A stretch of DNA of 64,000 bases from Tetradesmus obliquus (GCA_030272155.1 CP126204.1:682001-746000), one strand, 5' to 3'; positions 38,725-51,358 are shown, counted from the first letter of the stretch. Notes: generated by a model from the sequence alone, not told the origin. Numbers and translations are program-made.

Positions 38725-41700
38725 CTGCAAGGGGAGAAAGGCAATATGTCAAGAGATCACATAGTGGCAACTGTTAAGGATAGTGGTACACCTCGTTATG
38801 GCATCTCAATGTGCGCGCGCAGCTGGTGGTGATGCTTGTGCTGCTGCTGCCGAGGACAGTGGTACACGTTGTTGTGTCATTTCAATGTGCGCGTGCAGCT
38901 GGGAGCAATGCTGGCAGCCACCTTCACAGGCACAGCCGCACAACTCTCACTCTGTGCAGCTCTATGTCAAGTCATGCAGGCTGGCTGCACCATTACACTG
39001 TGCAGCTCTGTATCAAGTCCTGCAAGGCAGCTGCAACCATTACACTGTGCAGCGCTGTCTAAAGTCCTGCAAGGTGGCTGCATACACGCCAGTGCCACGC
39101 ACCAGCGGGACAGGAGCACCGTCACGAGATGTGTGGCTGTGCTGCTGTCTGGGCACATTGCTGCTGCTGAACTGCTGCTGCCTGGCTGCAGTGCTAGGCC
39201 GCCTGCCTGCATCTATGCAGCACAATGACGTTGAAACAGCAAACAGCCACGTTACGGAACCATCAAGCAGATTGGTGGCAACCGCGGTACATACAACTGC
39301 GCTGATGAACTGATGCTGGAAGCAGTGCAGATACCAACAGTGTCATGAGATGCTGAAAGCAGAGCTTGAAACCTCTGCATCAAGCACCTGCTGTTTGCTG
39401 CAAAGCACACATGCTGCTCTCGGCATGCCACACAGAGCTGCAGCTTGGGCACGCAGTGTGATGGTGCTGAGGACAGCAGGCCTACAGCAGGCCCGCTGAG
39501 GAGTTGAACTCACCACAAGGCGTGCTTAGACGTAGCATGGTAGCAGGCGGCCTGCAGATGCTGCTGAGACCCAAGGCAAGCGAGCTGCTGCTGCTGCTCC
39601 AGCGCAGCAGCTCACGCTGATGCTGCAAAGGCATTCAAAAAACTGCAATACCTTCACGAGCTTCTTGTCTCAGTGATTAGGGAAGAAACACATGTAGCAC
39701 GGCAGGAAGGCGCAGCATCCAGGGCCAAGTAACCACAGGCGGTTGATACGTACTGGCATCGTGTTGTTGACGTATTTGATGTCATAAAATATGCACCATA
39801 CAAACCTTGATTTTGGCTGCCCGGCTGCCGTGCAAAAGCCTCCTAGATGCGACAAGGGCTTGGTGACCAGGCTGGTGGTGCAGGTCTTGGCTCAAATGCT
39901 GCAACAGGTCATCGTGCAGTTTGGGTGAGGTCCGTATGTGTGCGCTGTACACATATGGTGAGTTCAAGAAAGATCCATGTAGGCGCTGCCCATGCAACTG
40001 CGTGCCAGGACTTGCCTCGTCAACCAAGGCCACGGTGCACCTTCAAGGTGCACCCTGAACCACGTGGCGGCCAGCTTGGGTCATCTAGGCAGCTTGATAT
40101 CCAGCACGAACAATGTGAATGCACTAACCCCCAGCCCCTCCAGAGACAAACAGAAACAGCACTTCTTGACTTATCTAGAAATGCAGCATCACGGTAGTTG
40201 CTGTGAAGTTCAGAACAGAACTCCCACTGGGTGGCATTACCGGAGACAGCTTGCATGCGCATATTTTGCTGACCTAAGACTGAATGTACCGTGGTAATCA
40301 GCGCTCTATGTGGTCTGGTTACAACAGCACGTCAGCACACGCCGCAATGCATATGCATATATCTGGCATATGCCATAGTCAAGGGTTGTAAGTATGCTTC
40401 ACAAACCAAGAACATACTCCTTGGTATTGTGAAGACTTGCGGACTCATTCCTGCATGCGCCCAAGCGGTGCTGTTTTGCACGCTAGCCTCGCGCAACTCA
40501 TCCCGCAAGCAAGTGCAGGAACCTCAGCAAGAACTTGGCAAGCTGCAGCGCGTGACTCGCTCTGACTCCAACAGCAGTTCATGCAGCCGCCTGCATGTGC
40601 CAGATTGATCTACATACAAAAGTAGTGCTATGGCTCCTAGATACGTATGCTGGCTTTGCAGTTCACACAATGGCTGCAGCAATGCTGTGGCTGTTCATAC
40701 AACCAAGGGTCGCACCGCACCTGCCAGGACAAGCTCAGCTTGTGAAATGGTGTTTTCATCACAACACAACAAATGTTGTTTTCACAGCAACAGGCTAACG
40801 CCTGCATGAGACAGTGCCATTTTCATCAGCATTTGATTTTGACTTCTGATACAAGTGGCTGCCAGGCACTGCAGTACCCTAATGATCAGCACGTGCAACA
40901 CAGCAGTCGGACCGCACCACACAACCTCTGACCACTGCATGGATCAGGCAAGCAAGAGCATATTCGCTGCTTTGGCTCCTGTGCGCTGGACGATCCCACA
41001 TCAAAATCCATAGTATCCTCTTTACGATACTCACCAATGTGCGCCTATCCAAACAATGGATATGATAACAATGCAGAAGTGCATTCTCCAAGTAATTGCA
41101 AGCATCTTCTTTCTCGGCATGACATGACCAGACCACCTGAATCTGAACTTGACAACTGCTGCACAAGCGCACACGCCTCACGCCGTGCGGCATGAGAACA
41201 CTTGGTCATGTTCTTCAGCTTCTGCCATGCCACTGTTGCAATCAGTATGTTGGGTAATAGCGAAGAACAAAATGAGATGACAGGATGTAATGTGAATATT
41301 ATATCTCAGTACGACGGAAACAAAAAGAGATGAAAAAGAGATAAAGAGAAGTACTAATAGAACAGGACAGGACCAACCGCTAGCCGTCTCTGCATATAAT
41401 ACCGGCTAACTCAAGCCATGGTGTTCAGTACACCCAACAGACACGGCCGCATAAAATTCCTCAATTTCACTCATCTGCACACGTTGTGTTGCGCAGCACC
41501 CACACTCCTCAACACGTATTCATGCAATGCTGCATATGCCTTGTGCATTTGGGCAGAGGCAACAAGCTCTGAGTTTTTTTGTATGCAGCAGGAACCCAAG
41601 GCGTTTTCCTGATGGCGCTGCGCCAACCATACGCACTTCAAGTCCACCCAGCAGGACTTAAACAATGCTTTGAATGCAGCGCAGCACATGTGGTGCCACA

Positions 41701-42011
41701 TGCACCTGCTGTATCTGTGCATCTCAGAGGTCTCAATGCAGGAGCCTGCAGGCGCCAGCTCCAAAAACCTCGTGTGCATACCGCATGCATGCATTGCTGC
41801 CCTGCGCCTCTTTCCACATACATACATAAGGGTGCTACCGTAGGCATGGTCACCTCGTTACGGCTCTTACGGCCTGAGATGGTGCCAGGACTCACACATC
41901 GCTACTGCTTCCCATAAGGCCCCCATTGCCGCAGACAGGCTGGGCAGCAGGCCTGCTGACGAAGGTGCTTCTTCTGTAGAAGAGCCGCAGCACTGTCATA
42001 TCCAGATCATA
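38725..42011. other. Repeat-bearing, mostly non-coding stretch
   Basis: Just upstream of the OPR-like exon, two related segments (38796-38835 and 38868-38912) share most bases, and three units of about 46 bases lie at 38955-39085. Beyond that, to 42011, no exon with recognisable protein similarity was found on either strand. An AT-richer patch lies at 41280-41410 and a short ATATC run at about 42005-42025. Confidence 0.45.
38955..39085. repeat. Three tandem units of about 46 bases
   Basis: Units share the phrase CATTACACTGTGCAGC and a following TCAAGTCCTGCAAGG-like stretch with about 10-15 percent differences. They may be junction copies from an unresolved upstream exon of the OPR-like gene. 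Confidence 0.65.
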
Positions 42012-42201
42012 TCATATCATATCAGATCTCTTCATTTGTAACAACCACCCAGGGCCCAGCGGTCCAAGCCAGGCTGAGGCGCTGCCCAGTGCAGTGCCAA
42101 TCTCCAGCTGCATTGCCAGCATACTGTCAACCTGGTACGCGTCGTCCGCGTGCTTCCCTTCGCAGGCCAGGCTGAAGATCATTGCCTCGTACCTGCAGGA
42201 G

Positions 42202-42237
<36 letters not shown>

Positions 42238-42333
42238 CGTAAGCAGCAGTGGCAGAAGCATAAGCGGCAGCTGCCCCTCACAGGCCAGGCTGAAGATCAA
42301 CGCCTCGTACCTGCGGTGCATTGTGACAGCAGC

Positions 42334-42410
<77 letters not shown>

Positions 42411-42621
42411 ATGGTGACACAGTGCAACGCTGCTGTCACAGCTGGAAGCTTGCTCCATGCTAAAAGTGGCTGGTGCCCGCAGCCGTGGACAGCCAAGCTA
42501 CTGCTGGACCCCTGCTAAGCTGCGCTAGCAGCAGCAAGCAGTGCGGCTATTGTGAATAACCAAGCCAATAGCGTACTGTGGCAGCTGCTGATCAGTAAGC
42601 AGTTGCAAACGTTCTGCACCG

Positions 42622-42664
<43 letters not shown>

Positions 42665-43302
42665 CTGCTCACCACGCGCTGAGGGCCATCACAAACACAG
42701 CAGGGAAGAACACGTACGGCCCCGCCTGCAGCAGCAGCGCCACAGACAACAGCGCCAGGAACAGCAGCAGCCGCGCAACCGCCAACACGATGACTGTTGC
42801 CTGGGGCGGCGCAGGCTGCCACAGTGGCAGCAGCTTGCCTGTGAGGTCACCGATGCCGTAGACAGTCACCAGCAGCAGCGAATACCTGCACACACGCAGC
42901 AAACCGGCGTCAGAAGCTGCCGCAGCCTCAGCAGCCTTAGTACTGTTGCAACTGGCGAATCAAGCAGCAGCATGCATGCAAAGGTAGCAGGGCAGGAGCC
43001 CTGTGTCTGTGTGCATCTGCAGCAGCCACAGGCGCGTGCACCTGCTTTGGAAAGATCTGGGATCATGATACACTTGCACGGTTTCGCAGCACGACCAGTT
43101 TGGCTTGTTGATACACACATATGTAGCCGATGACAAAGGCTCTTTCTGAATGAACTGTTTGTCTGTTGCTGCTGCTGCTGCTGCTGTGTCAAGCCAACAC
43201 CTTTGCCAGCATCGTCAGATGTGTGCTTTTGATCCTTGTGGCGCGGCTGTGCGCTTGGATTCTGCTTCGCGCCCGTCCTGCCGTCGCGCTGCGCTGCGTC
43301 AG

Positions 43303-43350
<48 letters not shown>

Positions 43351-45492
43351 ATGCGTCATCTTCATCCACCTCTGCAACGGTGACTGTCACTGCAGGTGCC
43401 GATGCAGTGTCAGAAATCAGGTAGCAGCCTGCCTGCTGCACATCTTTGCAGCTGGCGATCTGGCTCGACAGCTGCCTGCTCATCTGCCTGCCAGATGCAA
43501 ACTGCCCTGAGGACAGCTCATTGCCTGCTGCTGCGAAACATTGGCAGCAGGCCGAGCTGTGAAACCTCACGCAATGTGCCGGAGGCCTCCATGGAGTGCA
43601 CTGCACCAGAGACAGCTCCGCAGCGCAAGTGGCTGGGCGGCAAACCTGTATGGACCCTCTTCACAAGCAGTGGCGTCCCTCGCATGCTGGTAGGCAGCGA
43701 CAGAGACAGCTGCAACTTGCTGCTGCCATCTGCTGCTGCTGCACTTCCCAGCAGGCTGCCGTTTGTCAGTGTGGGAACCAGCGGCATCACTCCTAGCTCA
43801 TCCGCAAGGCCAGCTGCCACTGTGTCATCATCACATCCATCATGCTGCGCTGCACTGATGGCAGGCAGTATAACCAGGCAGTACACTGCCAGTCCTGCAA
43901 GCAGTACAACTGCCGCTGCTGCAAAGAACAGCACTAGGCTGAGCCGCATGCCCTCCCTTGTGGCTGGCAGTGCTGCTTTGCAGATGATGCGTAGCACTGA
44001 AAGTAGAGGTACGACGCCTGCAGAGCCTGCGACCAATGCCTGCAGGCGCGATTGCAAGAGTGCAGCAGCCAGCAGCAGAGGTTGTCACATATGCTGTGTA
44101 TGTGAGCATAAGGCCGCTTGCATCAACACATCAAGCATGAGCTGGCTGCAGCAGATGGAGCCTGGCATGGGATGCACATGTCTGCTGCTGATCAAGGCTC
44201 GTGCTGCGACACTGTGCTGTGAGGGGTTCAAAACACATCAGCCTTATCAAAGTGGTTCTGCAACCGCTGCCATCCATGCTGCAACCCTTGGTCTTATCTT
44301 TTGTGCTGTTGGCAGCATGCATGCCTGTTCAAGGCAGCTGTTGCCTGGTTGTCTGCCGCAGCTGCCAACGCTCAACAACCTGTCACGCATGTGTGTGCTG
44401 CCATGCTGCATGGTAAAGGAATAACATGTGCTGCAAAGCAACGCAACACTGATCACGCAGCACCTGCCAACACCAGCAGCCTGGCCTGACTGGCTTGATA
44501 ACTGCCTGCTGATGCAGCTGCTTGAACATGCATGTTCATATGGCCATGGTCCATATGGCTAAAGGACGCACAAGAGCTGCAGACGGCTGGCTATCTCCCC
44601 ACAGGCCGCCTCCAACAGCACAGCATCCAAGTTCAAGATGTAAACAACATGCAACCATGCCCGGACCCTTGAAGAACTGTGCATACACATACACAGCCAC
44701 TCACATGTGCTGAGGAGGGCCCCAGGATTGCCATCTCGCCAAAAAACAGCGCCAATAGACATGCCATCAAGCGCGCCATTCATTGCTACGACCGCCAGCA
44801 GGATGTTGAGTGCGTAGCTGGGTGCGGCGCCCGGCCCGACAATTACCCTGTCCCACTGAGAGCACGCAGCGCGGCAGCAGCAGCAGCAGACGCAGCAGCA
44901 GACGCAGCAGCAGCAGCAGCAGCAGCAGCAGCGGCACAAGCTTGTTGGATGAGCTCAGCATTGGTGGTCAACCACTTACCTCGGCTGCCACCTTCAGCGG
45001 CGTGCCACAGCGGGTGCAACCGCATTTCAGATGTGCAGCAATATGATCAGCACCATGGGGCATTGATGCTAATGAGACAATATCTGAGAGTCCCGACACC
45101 ACTGCAGGCCGGACACCTGTCCAGATCCTAGCACAGCAGCAACCACGTGTACACATGTGTTGCATTACAGCCTGCAGTCACGCCGTGTGCTGCAGAGTTG
45201 TCATTTCTCATCAAAATGACAAATGCCAGCATGACGGCACCCATAGAGTGCCGGGCCTTGATGCGTGCCGCCCTGCTCAGTGGCAGCTTGGCATCGCCAA
45301 AGTGGCACAGCAACTGCAGTGCTATGAATGCTGCTCCGTGGCATACTTTGAGTTTGACCGCAGCTTGGGCGCCCTGCAGGACAAGAGCAGAAGCAGAAAG
45401 AGGTTTCAAACTAATGCAGGCCTGCTGTAGCGCAGAGCAGGAGCAGTACACAGAGGCTCACTGCTATTGAAAGCTGTTGCAAATTGGCCCAT

Positions 45493-45532
<40 letters not shown>

Positions 45533-45720
45533 CGGTAGCACTCACCTCCGAGGATAGCATTTATAAATGAAAAAGTGTGTGCAAGCTGCAGCTGACAGCC
45601 GGCACTGCTGGCCCTGCCAGGACACAGTTTGGCGGCCAAAAAGATCAGCAGAGTTGCGCTGTGGAAGGGAGTTGATGCTCACAGGAAAAACATCCTCGTA
45701 GTAGTCAATACCCAGCATGT
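42012..45720 (-). pseudogene. Equilibrative nucleoside transporter copy B, with frame breaks and a missing exon
   Basis: Minus-strand pieces in order match an ENT (SLC29-type) transporter: a possible N-terminal piece ending IDYYEDVFP (about 45720-45683), an exon from 45373 (AAFIALQLLCHFGDAKLPLS), a piece at about 44870-44715 (LLAVVAMNGALDGMSIGAVF), an exon from 44039 (ALVAGSAGVVPLLSVLR, then RLSLVLFFAAAAVVLLAGLA) with the large loop, 42885-42673 (YSLLLVTVYGIGDLTGKLLP) and 42192-42012 (YEAMIFSLACEGKHADDAYQ). Three defects are visible. A run of six A at 44741-44746 shifts the frame after GAVF, where five would restore the family motif. A second shift lies near 43530 in the loop. The exon encoding the transmembrane pair present in copy A at 48336-48149 is absent. 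Either a pseudogene or an assembly with indel errors; the missing exon favours a pseudogene. Confidence 0.6.
42215..42420 (-). repeat. Extra acceptor junction of the last transporter exon and long (CAG)n
   Basis: Upstream of the last exon of copy B (start 42192) a second copy of its first bases (EALIFSLACEG) lies at about 42268-42313. It is followed by about 23 CAG triplets at 42336-42409, which are CTG in the coding sense. Confidence 0.8.
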
Positions 45721-45974
45721 AGCTAGACATTGGGGTGTACAGGGCCACCTAGGCAGGTGAGCAGCAAGCAGTGGGCATGGCAGGTGACACGAGCAGGCAA
45801 CACAGGGCATGTGCTTTCAGGTTTGCAGCGTACATGCACCGACACGTGCTTGCAGTGTCTGTAAAGTATAATTATGTAGTTTAAATGGTTTGAAAGCATG
45901 CTGCCTGCTCCTTTCATTGCGCTGAGGAAGGTCCCCGGGCTGAGCACGCTGCCAGTCCAGGAGTGTCCCACGCC

Positions 45975-46799
45975 ACAAAACTGCTGTTTGATGTGCAGAG
46001 TCCACGCGGCATGACTGGCGCCTTAAGTACTATGGAATTGTTTATCTGGTAGCCTAATGCTGATTGTTGGCGATGCACGCACCCCAAGCACCAAGCCAGA
46101 TATCCACAGCATTGATTGCATCTTTCAACGGCAACATAAAACAGATTACTACATAGATATTGCGGTAAACGTTGTCAAAAGTCACGGCATAGCGCAACGA
46201 GTGATCTTACAACATGGTGATCTGATATTGTCGGCCGCTGAACGAGGTGACTGGCGTCTAATGAAATATCAGCACCGCCTAAAGATTGTAACGGTTTTAA
46301 AAGCTGTAAATCAGGGTGTGCACCGTGCTGATGCCCCGCCACACTCCTCAACCCTAAGACCCGGCCGGGGTCGACGCACTGTTGACAGCAAGGTGACCAG
46401 CCTTGCTGTGTTGCTGTGTACTCAACGTATGCCGTAACCACGGCTGCCAGCTTACACCGTGTGTACTGTGCAGCCTGTACACGGGAGTTGTAAACGCGTT
46501 TCCAACAGGTGTGGCCACGTGGGGTGTGGGCGGTTTCAACATTACTCAGCGCTACAAACCCTGCTTCATCTGCATTTAGCAACGCTGCTGTCACTGGCAA
46601 GTGAGCACCCGGCGGTGGGCCACCCTCCAGCCTGGAGGTCTCACGTGCGGCACATCCCCAAGACTTAGGGGGCCCCTAAGTGCACCGGAGATCTCTAGAG
46701 CCGCACTGCTGACCACTGCTGGAGGTCGCAAGTGCCACTCAAGTCAAGCTTGAGAGCTGCACTGCTGCTGAACAGCATTGCTGGCCCTTATAACATCCT
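45975..46799. other. Spacer between the two transporter copies
   Basis: No exon recognised. Marks the boundary between copy A (right) and copy B (left), which lie in tandem on the minus strand. Confidence 0.4.
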
Positions 46800-46880
46800 C
46801 AGCTGTCACGCAGGGCCCCTGATTACCGCCCAGGGCCCTGCACTCCCCGCAAGGCTGAGGGCGTTGCCCAGCACATAGTA
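46800..46880 (-). repeat. Partial duplicate of the transporter copy A 3' end
   Basis: The bases at 46800-46876 repeat those at 46882-46955 (end of the last exon with its stop and the start of the 3' UTR) with few differences. It is a terminal-exon duplication like that of HISN1. Confidence 0.8.
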
Positions 46881-46888
46881 ATCAGCTG

Positions 46889-47081
46889 TCACGCAGGGCC
46901 CCTGATTACTGCCCAGGGCCCTGCACTCCAAACCAGGCTGAGGGCGCTGCCCAGCGCAATGCCCACATCCAGCTGAATGGCTAGCATGCTCTCTACTTGG
47001 TAGGCGTCATCCGCATGCTGCCCATCACAGGCCAGGCTGAAGATCATCGCTTCATACCTGCAGGAGACGGAGACAGCAGCA

Positions 47082-47112
<31 letters not shown>

Positions 47113-47450
47113 GAGCAGTACATAAACAGCACTGGCAGAAGCATAAGTGGCAGCTGCCCATCACAGGCCAGACTGAAGATCATCGCCTCGTGCCTGTGGT
47201 GCATTGTGACAGCAGCAGTGAAGAAGCAGAAGACAAGTTCAGCAGCAGCAGCAGCAGCAGCAGCACGCGGCGTGCGTGCACAGCAGCACCACGTCAGCTG
47301 TGCTGTGACTGTGACACTGAACGTGCTGAATTCAACAACCAAAGATTGGCGGGCAGGTGTGATGGATGGCAAGCTACTCAACTATGGCAGCAGCTTAGTA
47401 CCAGGTGGCCGATGTTAAAACGTTATGCATGCTGTTGCTGGTGGTGCAGG

Positions 47451-47496
<46 letters not shown>

Positions 47497-49600
47497 GCAG
47501 TACAGCACACGTGCTCACCAAGCGCTGAGGGCCATCACAAACACAGCAGGGAAGAACACGTACGGCCCCGCCTGCAGCAGCAGCGCCACAGAGAACAGCG
47601 CGAGGAACAGCAGCAGCCACGCAACCGCCAACCCTAAGACGGTTGCCTGGGGCCGCGCGGGCCGCCACAGTGGCAGCAGCTTGCCAGTTACATCTCCAAT
47701 GCCGTAGGTAGACACCAGCAGCAGTGAGTACCTGCAGATGATTGCAGCAAACTGAAGTTGAGGCATGATAGGTCAAACACGCCAAGACCTGTATGCTACA
47801 GCTGGAACGATACCACACCTGCAAGCACTTGGCAAGAAGAGGCAGCAGCACATAACACGTGTTATGCAGGGCTGAGAGTCATGACTTCCAAAGAGAGGCA
47901 CGGCATGCCACATAGTACACGACCATCAAGCAGGCGTACAGCTGCTGATAAGGCAGCCGCCATGGCACCGTCGTCTGCATGCTTGGTTTCATCAGAGCAT
48001 GCAACAGAGGCTGTGTGACTGCGTGTGCAGGCATGCAACACGGCAGTGCAGGGGGTGCATTCTCAGGTGCTGTAAGCTGCCTGCAAACTGCTGCACAGAG
48101 AAGCATGCAACACTCTTAGCTGCAAATACCAAAGCCCGCTGCACCCACCAAGAGCCCAGTGCAGGGGATGGCACCACGTATGTGGTGAAGCCAGGGAACA
48201 CCGTGTAGTTGCACACGTATGTGAGCACCGTGGCAGCAACATACCACACATTGCCCTTCAGCAGCAGCCAGTTGCTGCGCCACACAGACTGCCCGGGAGC
48301 AAAGTACTGTGGCGCAACAGGCTTGCTGCCAAGGTCCTGCAGCAGAAACAGCAACAGCAGGCATTGACGGCAACAGCTGTGTGGCATCTTCTGTGCACAG
48401 CTTGCAGCATGTGTTGATGGCAACAATTGGAATGGTGTGACCAACCTGCCGAAGCGTGCTGTAGCTGTGCTTGCAGAGTTCTTGCGGCACAGCATGCTGC
48501 TGGTAGCAGTGCGACTGTATAACGCTGCTGCATCTGGTGTCTGCTGCGGCGCTTCTGCCCTCCTTGCGATGCAGCATGTGCCGTGTGCGCTTTGCACCAG
48601 CAATCCACCTCCAGATGGTTTATAGTTTTTAACGCACATGCGCTCACGCAGAAACCTGGTGATGTGCTTGCGGCATCAGCCTTAGCACTACTGCACCGCG
48701 CCGCAGCGCAGACAAAGCAATAATTGCTTTTTTAAGAAGCTTTGCAGCACCCACCTGCTGCACAAGGTTGTCCAGCAGTGCAGCCACCTGGCCAGTGGCA
48801 GCAGCTGACTTGAGCTGGCCATAGCTGATGCTCTGGTTGACGGAACATGCCCGCTGCTGCTGCTGCAGGGTGCCTGCTGCATGCACTGCTGCCTTGGGCG
48901 TTGCCCAGGATTTGTGTGCAAAAGGAGACAGCAGCGGCTGATGAACCGGCTGTCTGCTGTTGGCGTGCTGCTGCTGGTTCTGCTTGGAGTCTGCATCATG
49001 CAGAACATCTGCATGCTCATGCTGCTGCTTGCGATCATCACTGTCAGCATCTCTGCAGTTGCGCTGCTGCTCCCACTGCTGCTGCTGTGCGTTTGGCTTC
49101 TGCCCAGCAGCTGCTATATTGCTGTGCTTCGCTGTAGCACTGCTGCTGCTGCTGTTGCTAGCAGCATCCTCATCTGCCTCTACAATAGTGAGTGTTGCTG
49201 CACGCGCCAGCATGCCGCCTTCCATTTCCTGCTGCACATCCTTACAGCCGCTGAGCTGACTAGACAGCTGCCTGCCCATGCCTTTGCCTGAAGCTGTCTT
49301 TGGCAGCTCGTGCCGTCTGCCGCTGCCCATATTCGGCAGGAAGCCAACTTGTGACGGGCCCCGTAGTGTGCCGGATGCTTCCATAGCATGTACTGCCCCG
49401 GCAAATGATCCGCAGCGCAGGTGGCTCGGAGCTAAACCGGTGTGTACTCTGCGCACGAGCAGCGACGTGCCTCGCATGCTTGTCGGCAGCGACAGAGCCA
49501 TCTGCAACTGCCGGCTGCCATCTGCTGCTGCTGCTGCTGCTGCATGGCTCTTTGCGCCTCCACGCATCAGCGTAGGTATCAGCGGCATCACCCCAAGCTT
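46889..49600 (-). pseudogene. Equilibrative nucleoside transporter copy A, truncated at its 5' end
   Basis: Four exons keep an open, phase-consistent frame: loop exon about 49600-48755 (LGVMPLIPTL... to LLDNLVQQ), 48336-48149 (GNVWYVAATVLTYVCNYTVF, PGFTTYVVPSPALGSW), 47731-47519 (YSLLLVSTYGIGDVTGKLLP, then LLFLALFSVALLLQAGPYVF) and 47057-46889 (YEAMIFSLACDGQHADDAYQ to the stop). These are the ENT C-terminal membrane segments. Similarity to copy B begins abruptly at about 49600 inside the loop exon. All N-terminal segments are missing, and the adjacent DNA is a plus-strand leucine-rich-repeat gene. As it stands it cannot encode a complete 11-helix transporter. The loop is Ser/Gln/Ala-rich and poorly conserved between copies. 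Confidence 0.65.
47140..47195 (-). repeat. Extra acceptor junction of the last exon, transporter copy A
   Basis: A second copy of the exon start (HEAMIFSLACDGQ) lies upstream of the real one (47057). The same arrangement exists in copy B at 42268-42313, so this junction duplication is older than the transporter duplication. Confidence 0.8.
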
Positions 49601-49627
49601 ATCTTCTGTTGTCTTCTGTTGCCTCAG

Positions 49628-50533
49628 CAAACTGACAGCTCTGCAGGAGCTGCAGCTGCATTACAGTGCAGCCAATGCGGCAGCTGACACAGCCCAAGTG
49701 TGGCGGCAGCTGCCGCAGCTGCAGGCGCTGTCGGTGGAGTACGAATGCCACACAGCGACCGCGCGGCAGCTCCAGGCGATTGCGGCAGGAGCAGCAGCAG
49801 CAACCAGACTAACTAAGCTGCATTTCAGTGTGAGCCATTTTTTGACGAGGAGTTCACGCGCTACAGCAGGCGCTACAACAGCAGCAGCTCTGAAGATGAG
49901 GATGAGGGTGGTTATGTTTATTTCCCGGGCAGCTTGTGCCGGCAGCTAGCGGGCCTGAGGCAGCTGCGGGACCTGAGCATCATCACAGGCCTCACAGCAG
50001 CCGGCATGCCAGATGGCAATTGGCTCTGGGCTGAAGAGGTGTCAGCGCTGACGGTGCTGACTGGGCTCACGCGGCTCGTGCTGGTCAAACGTGACGGCTG
50101 GTTTGACCGGGGCTCAAGCACATCTGACACAGAGGTGCTGCTGTGCAGGCTGTGTAAGCTGGCTCAGCTGCGAGAGCTGGAGCTGGAATCATGTGACAAG
50201 TACAGCAGGCAGAGCATTGTAGCCATAGGCCACATGGAGCAGCTGACACGGCTGCGGCTGGCGGGTGAGAAGCAGTGGCCGGATTTTGAGAGCCAGAAGG
50301 ATCTGCTGCAGCTGGCATGGCTGTCAAAGCTGCAGCGGCTGGAGCTGTGCTCGAGCAAGGAGGTGGCGGGCGGCGTGATGCGCCACTTGCGTGCGAAGTT
50401 GCCGGACGCGCGGGTGCGGTGGTGTAAGTGGGTTGACGAGTTCAAACGCCAGCAGGGGCAGCAATTTGAAACTGTGAAAGTGCGGTTTGTTCGGGATGCT
50501 GAAACGGGCATATTTACCAAAGTCATGGCGTAA
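49628..50533 (+). pseudogene. Leucine-rich-repeat gene fragment, 5'-truncated, with a frame break
   Basis: The frame starts after a strong acceptor (TTCTGTTGCCTCAG ending at 49627) and reads LTALQELQLHYS, LPQLQALSVEYE and TRLTKLHF. After the base run near 49832 the sense continues in another frame: FDEEFTRY, then LAGLRQLRDLSIITGL, LTVLTGLTRLVLV, LAQLRELELES, MEQLTRLRLAG and LSKLQRLELCSS, to TAA at 50533. These are leucine-rich repeats of the plant/RNI-like kind without a recognised extra domain. The upstream exon that the acceptor should join is absent; the sequence there is the transporter loop exon in antisense. A one-base sequencing error could explain the shift, but not the missing 5' part. 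An alternative acceptor just at the shift (CTAACTAAGCTGCATTTCAG) could create a separate exon. Confidence 0.55.
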
Positions 50534-51323
50534 ACGGGTGCCTAAATGGGTGCATGATGACGATGGCAGTACACAGGGGTGCCCAGCTAGCAGTGCAGGG
50601 TGCAGCACCATGATATGGTACTTGCTATGGCTTGATTGGAATTGTTATGATGACAATGACACTAATGTGTCACAGGCTGGTAGTAACTCCGCTGTTTGTT
50701 TTTTGGATTGGCGGCTGCGCTGTCTGCCAGGCTGGCAGACTGTGTTGCAATCGCCGTGTGCTTGGTTGATGCTGCCTTGTTTTGCCCTTGGTTTTTTGCT
50801 GTGGTGCACTGCGCATACTATGCTAGTAGCCGTCTGTTGTGGCCAGAAATGACTATTTGCTGCAGTGCGGGGCTTTTGTACCACACGGTGCTGATGGAAC
50901 GCCTGATGCCATCAGCTCTTGGCTGATGCCCTGCGTTGTGGCTGAACGTACAAGCAAGAAAAAGAACTGGCTGTTACGGTCCTGTGTCAAATTTTGTTCC
51001 CATCAGCCTTTCAGAACTGAAATAACTTTCAAGCTGGAGCAAGGCTGCCTCGGGCTGCTTCTGCTGCTTGTTGAATCAATCTCAGTTACAACTTGAAGTC
51101 GCCCACACGGCCGCTGCGGCCAGATGTAGACCAAAGTGTGTAGTATCTTGTAGCGCACGAGCTCAACACTGCTGGCTGCTGCAGCAGCACCATAGCCTTT
51201 GCATTCGTCACAACAACAGCAATGAAGCGCTGATTACACCCATGCAATGGAGCTCGTGCTACAATCATGCCGTTTGTACACAGACAATATACTGTCTGAA
51301 ACCGCCTCTCCTGCCTCCAGTGC

Positions 51324-51354
<31 letters not shown>

Positions 51355-51358
51355 CTAG
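50534..51358. other. Convergent intergenic region
   Basis: No gene recognised. TTACA at 51086-51090 (TGTAA on the minus strand) lies about 270 bases after the oxidoreductase stop and is a candidate polyadenylation signal. Confidence 0.45.

Noticed and set aside
39300..41900. Several open frames of 60-120 codons
   Set aside because: No conserved motif, no consistent splice partners and mixed composition; treated as non-coding.
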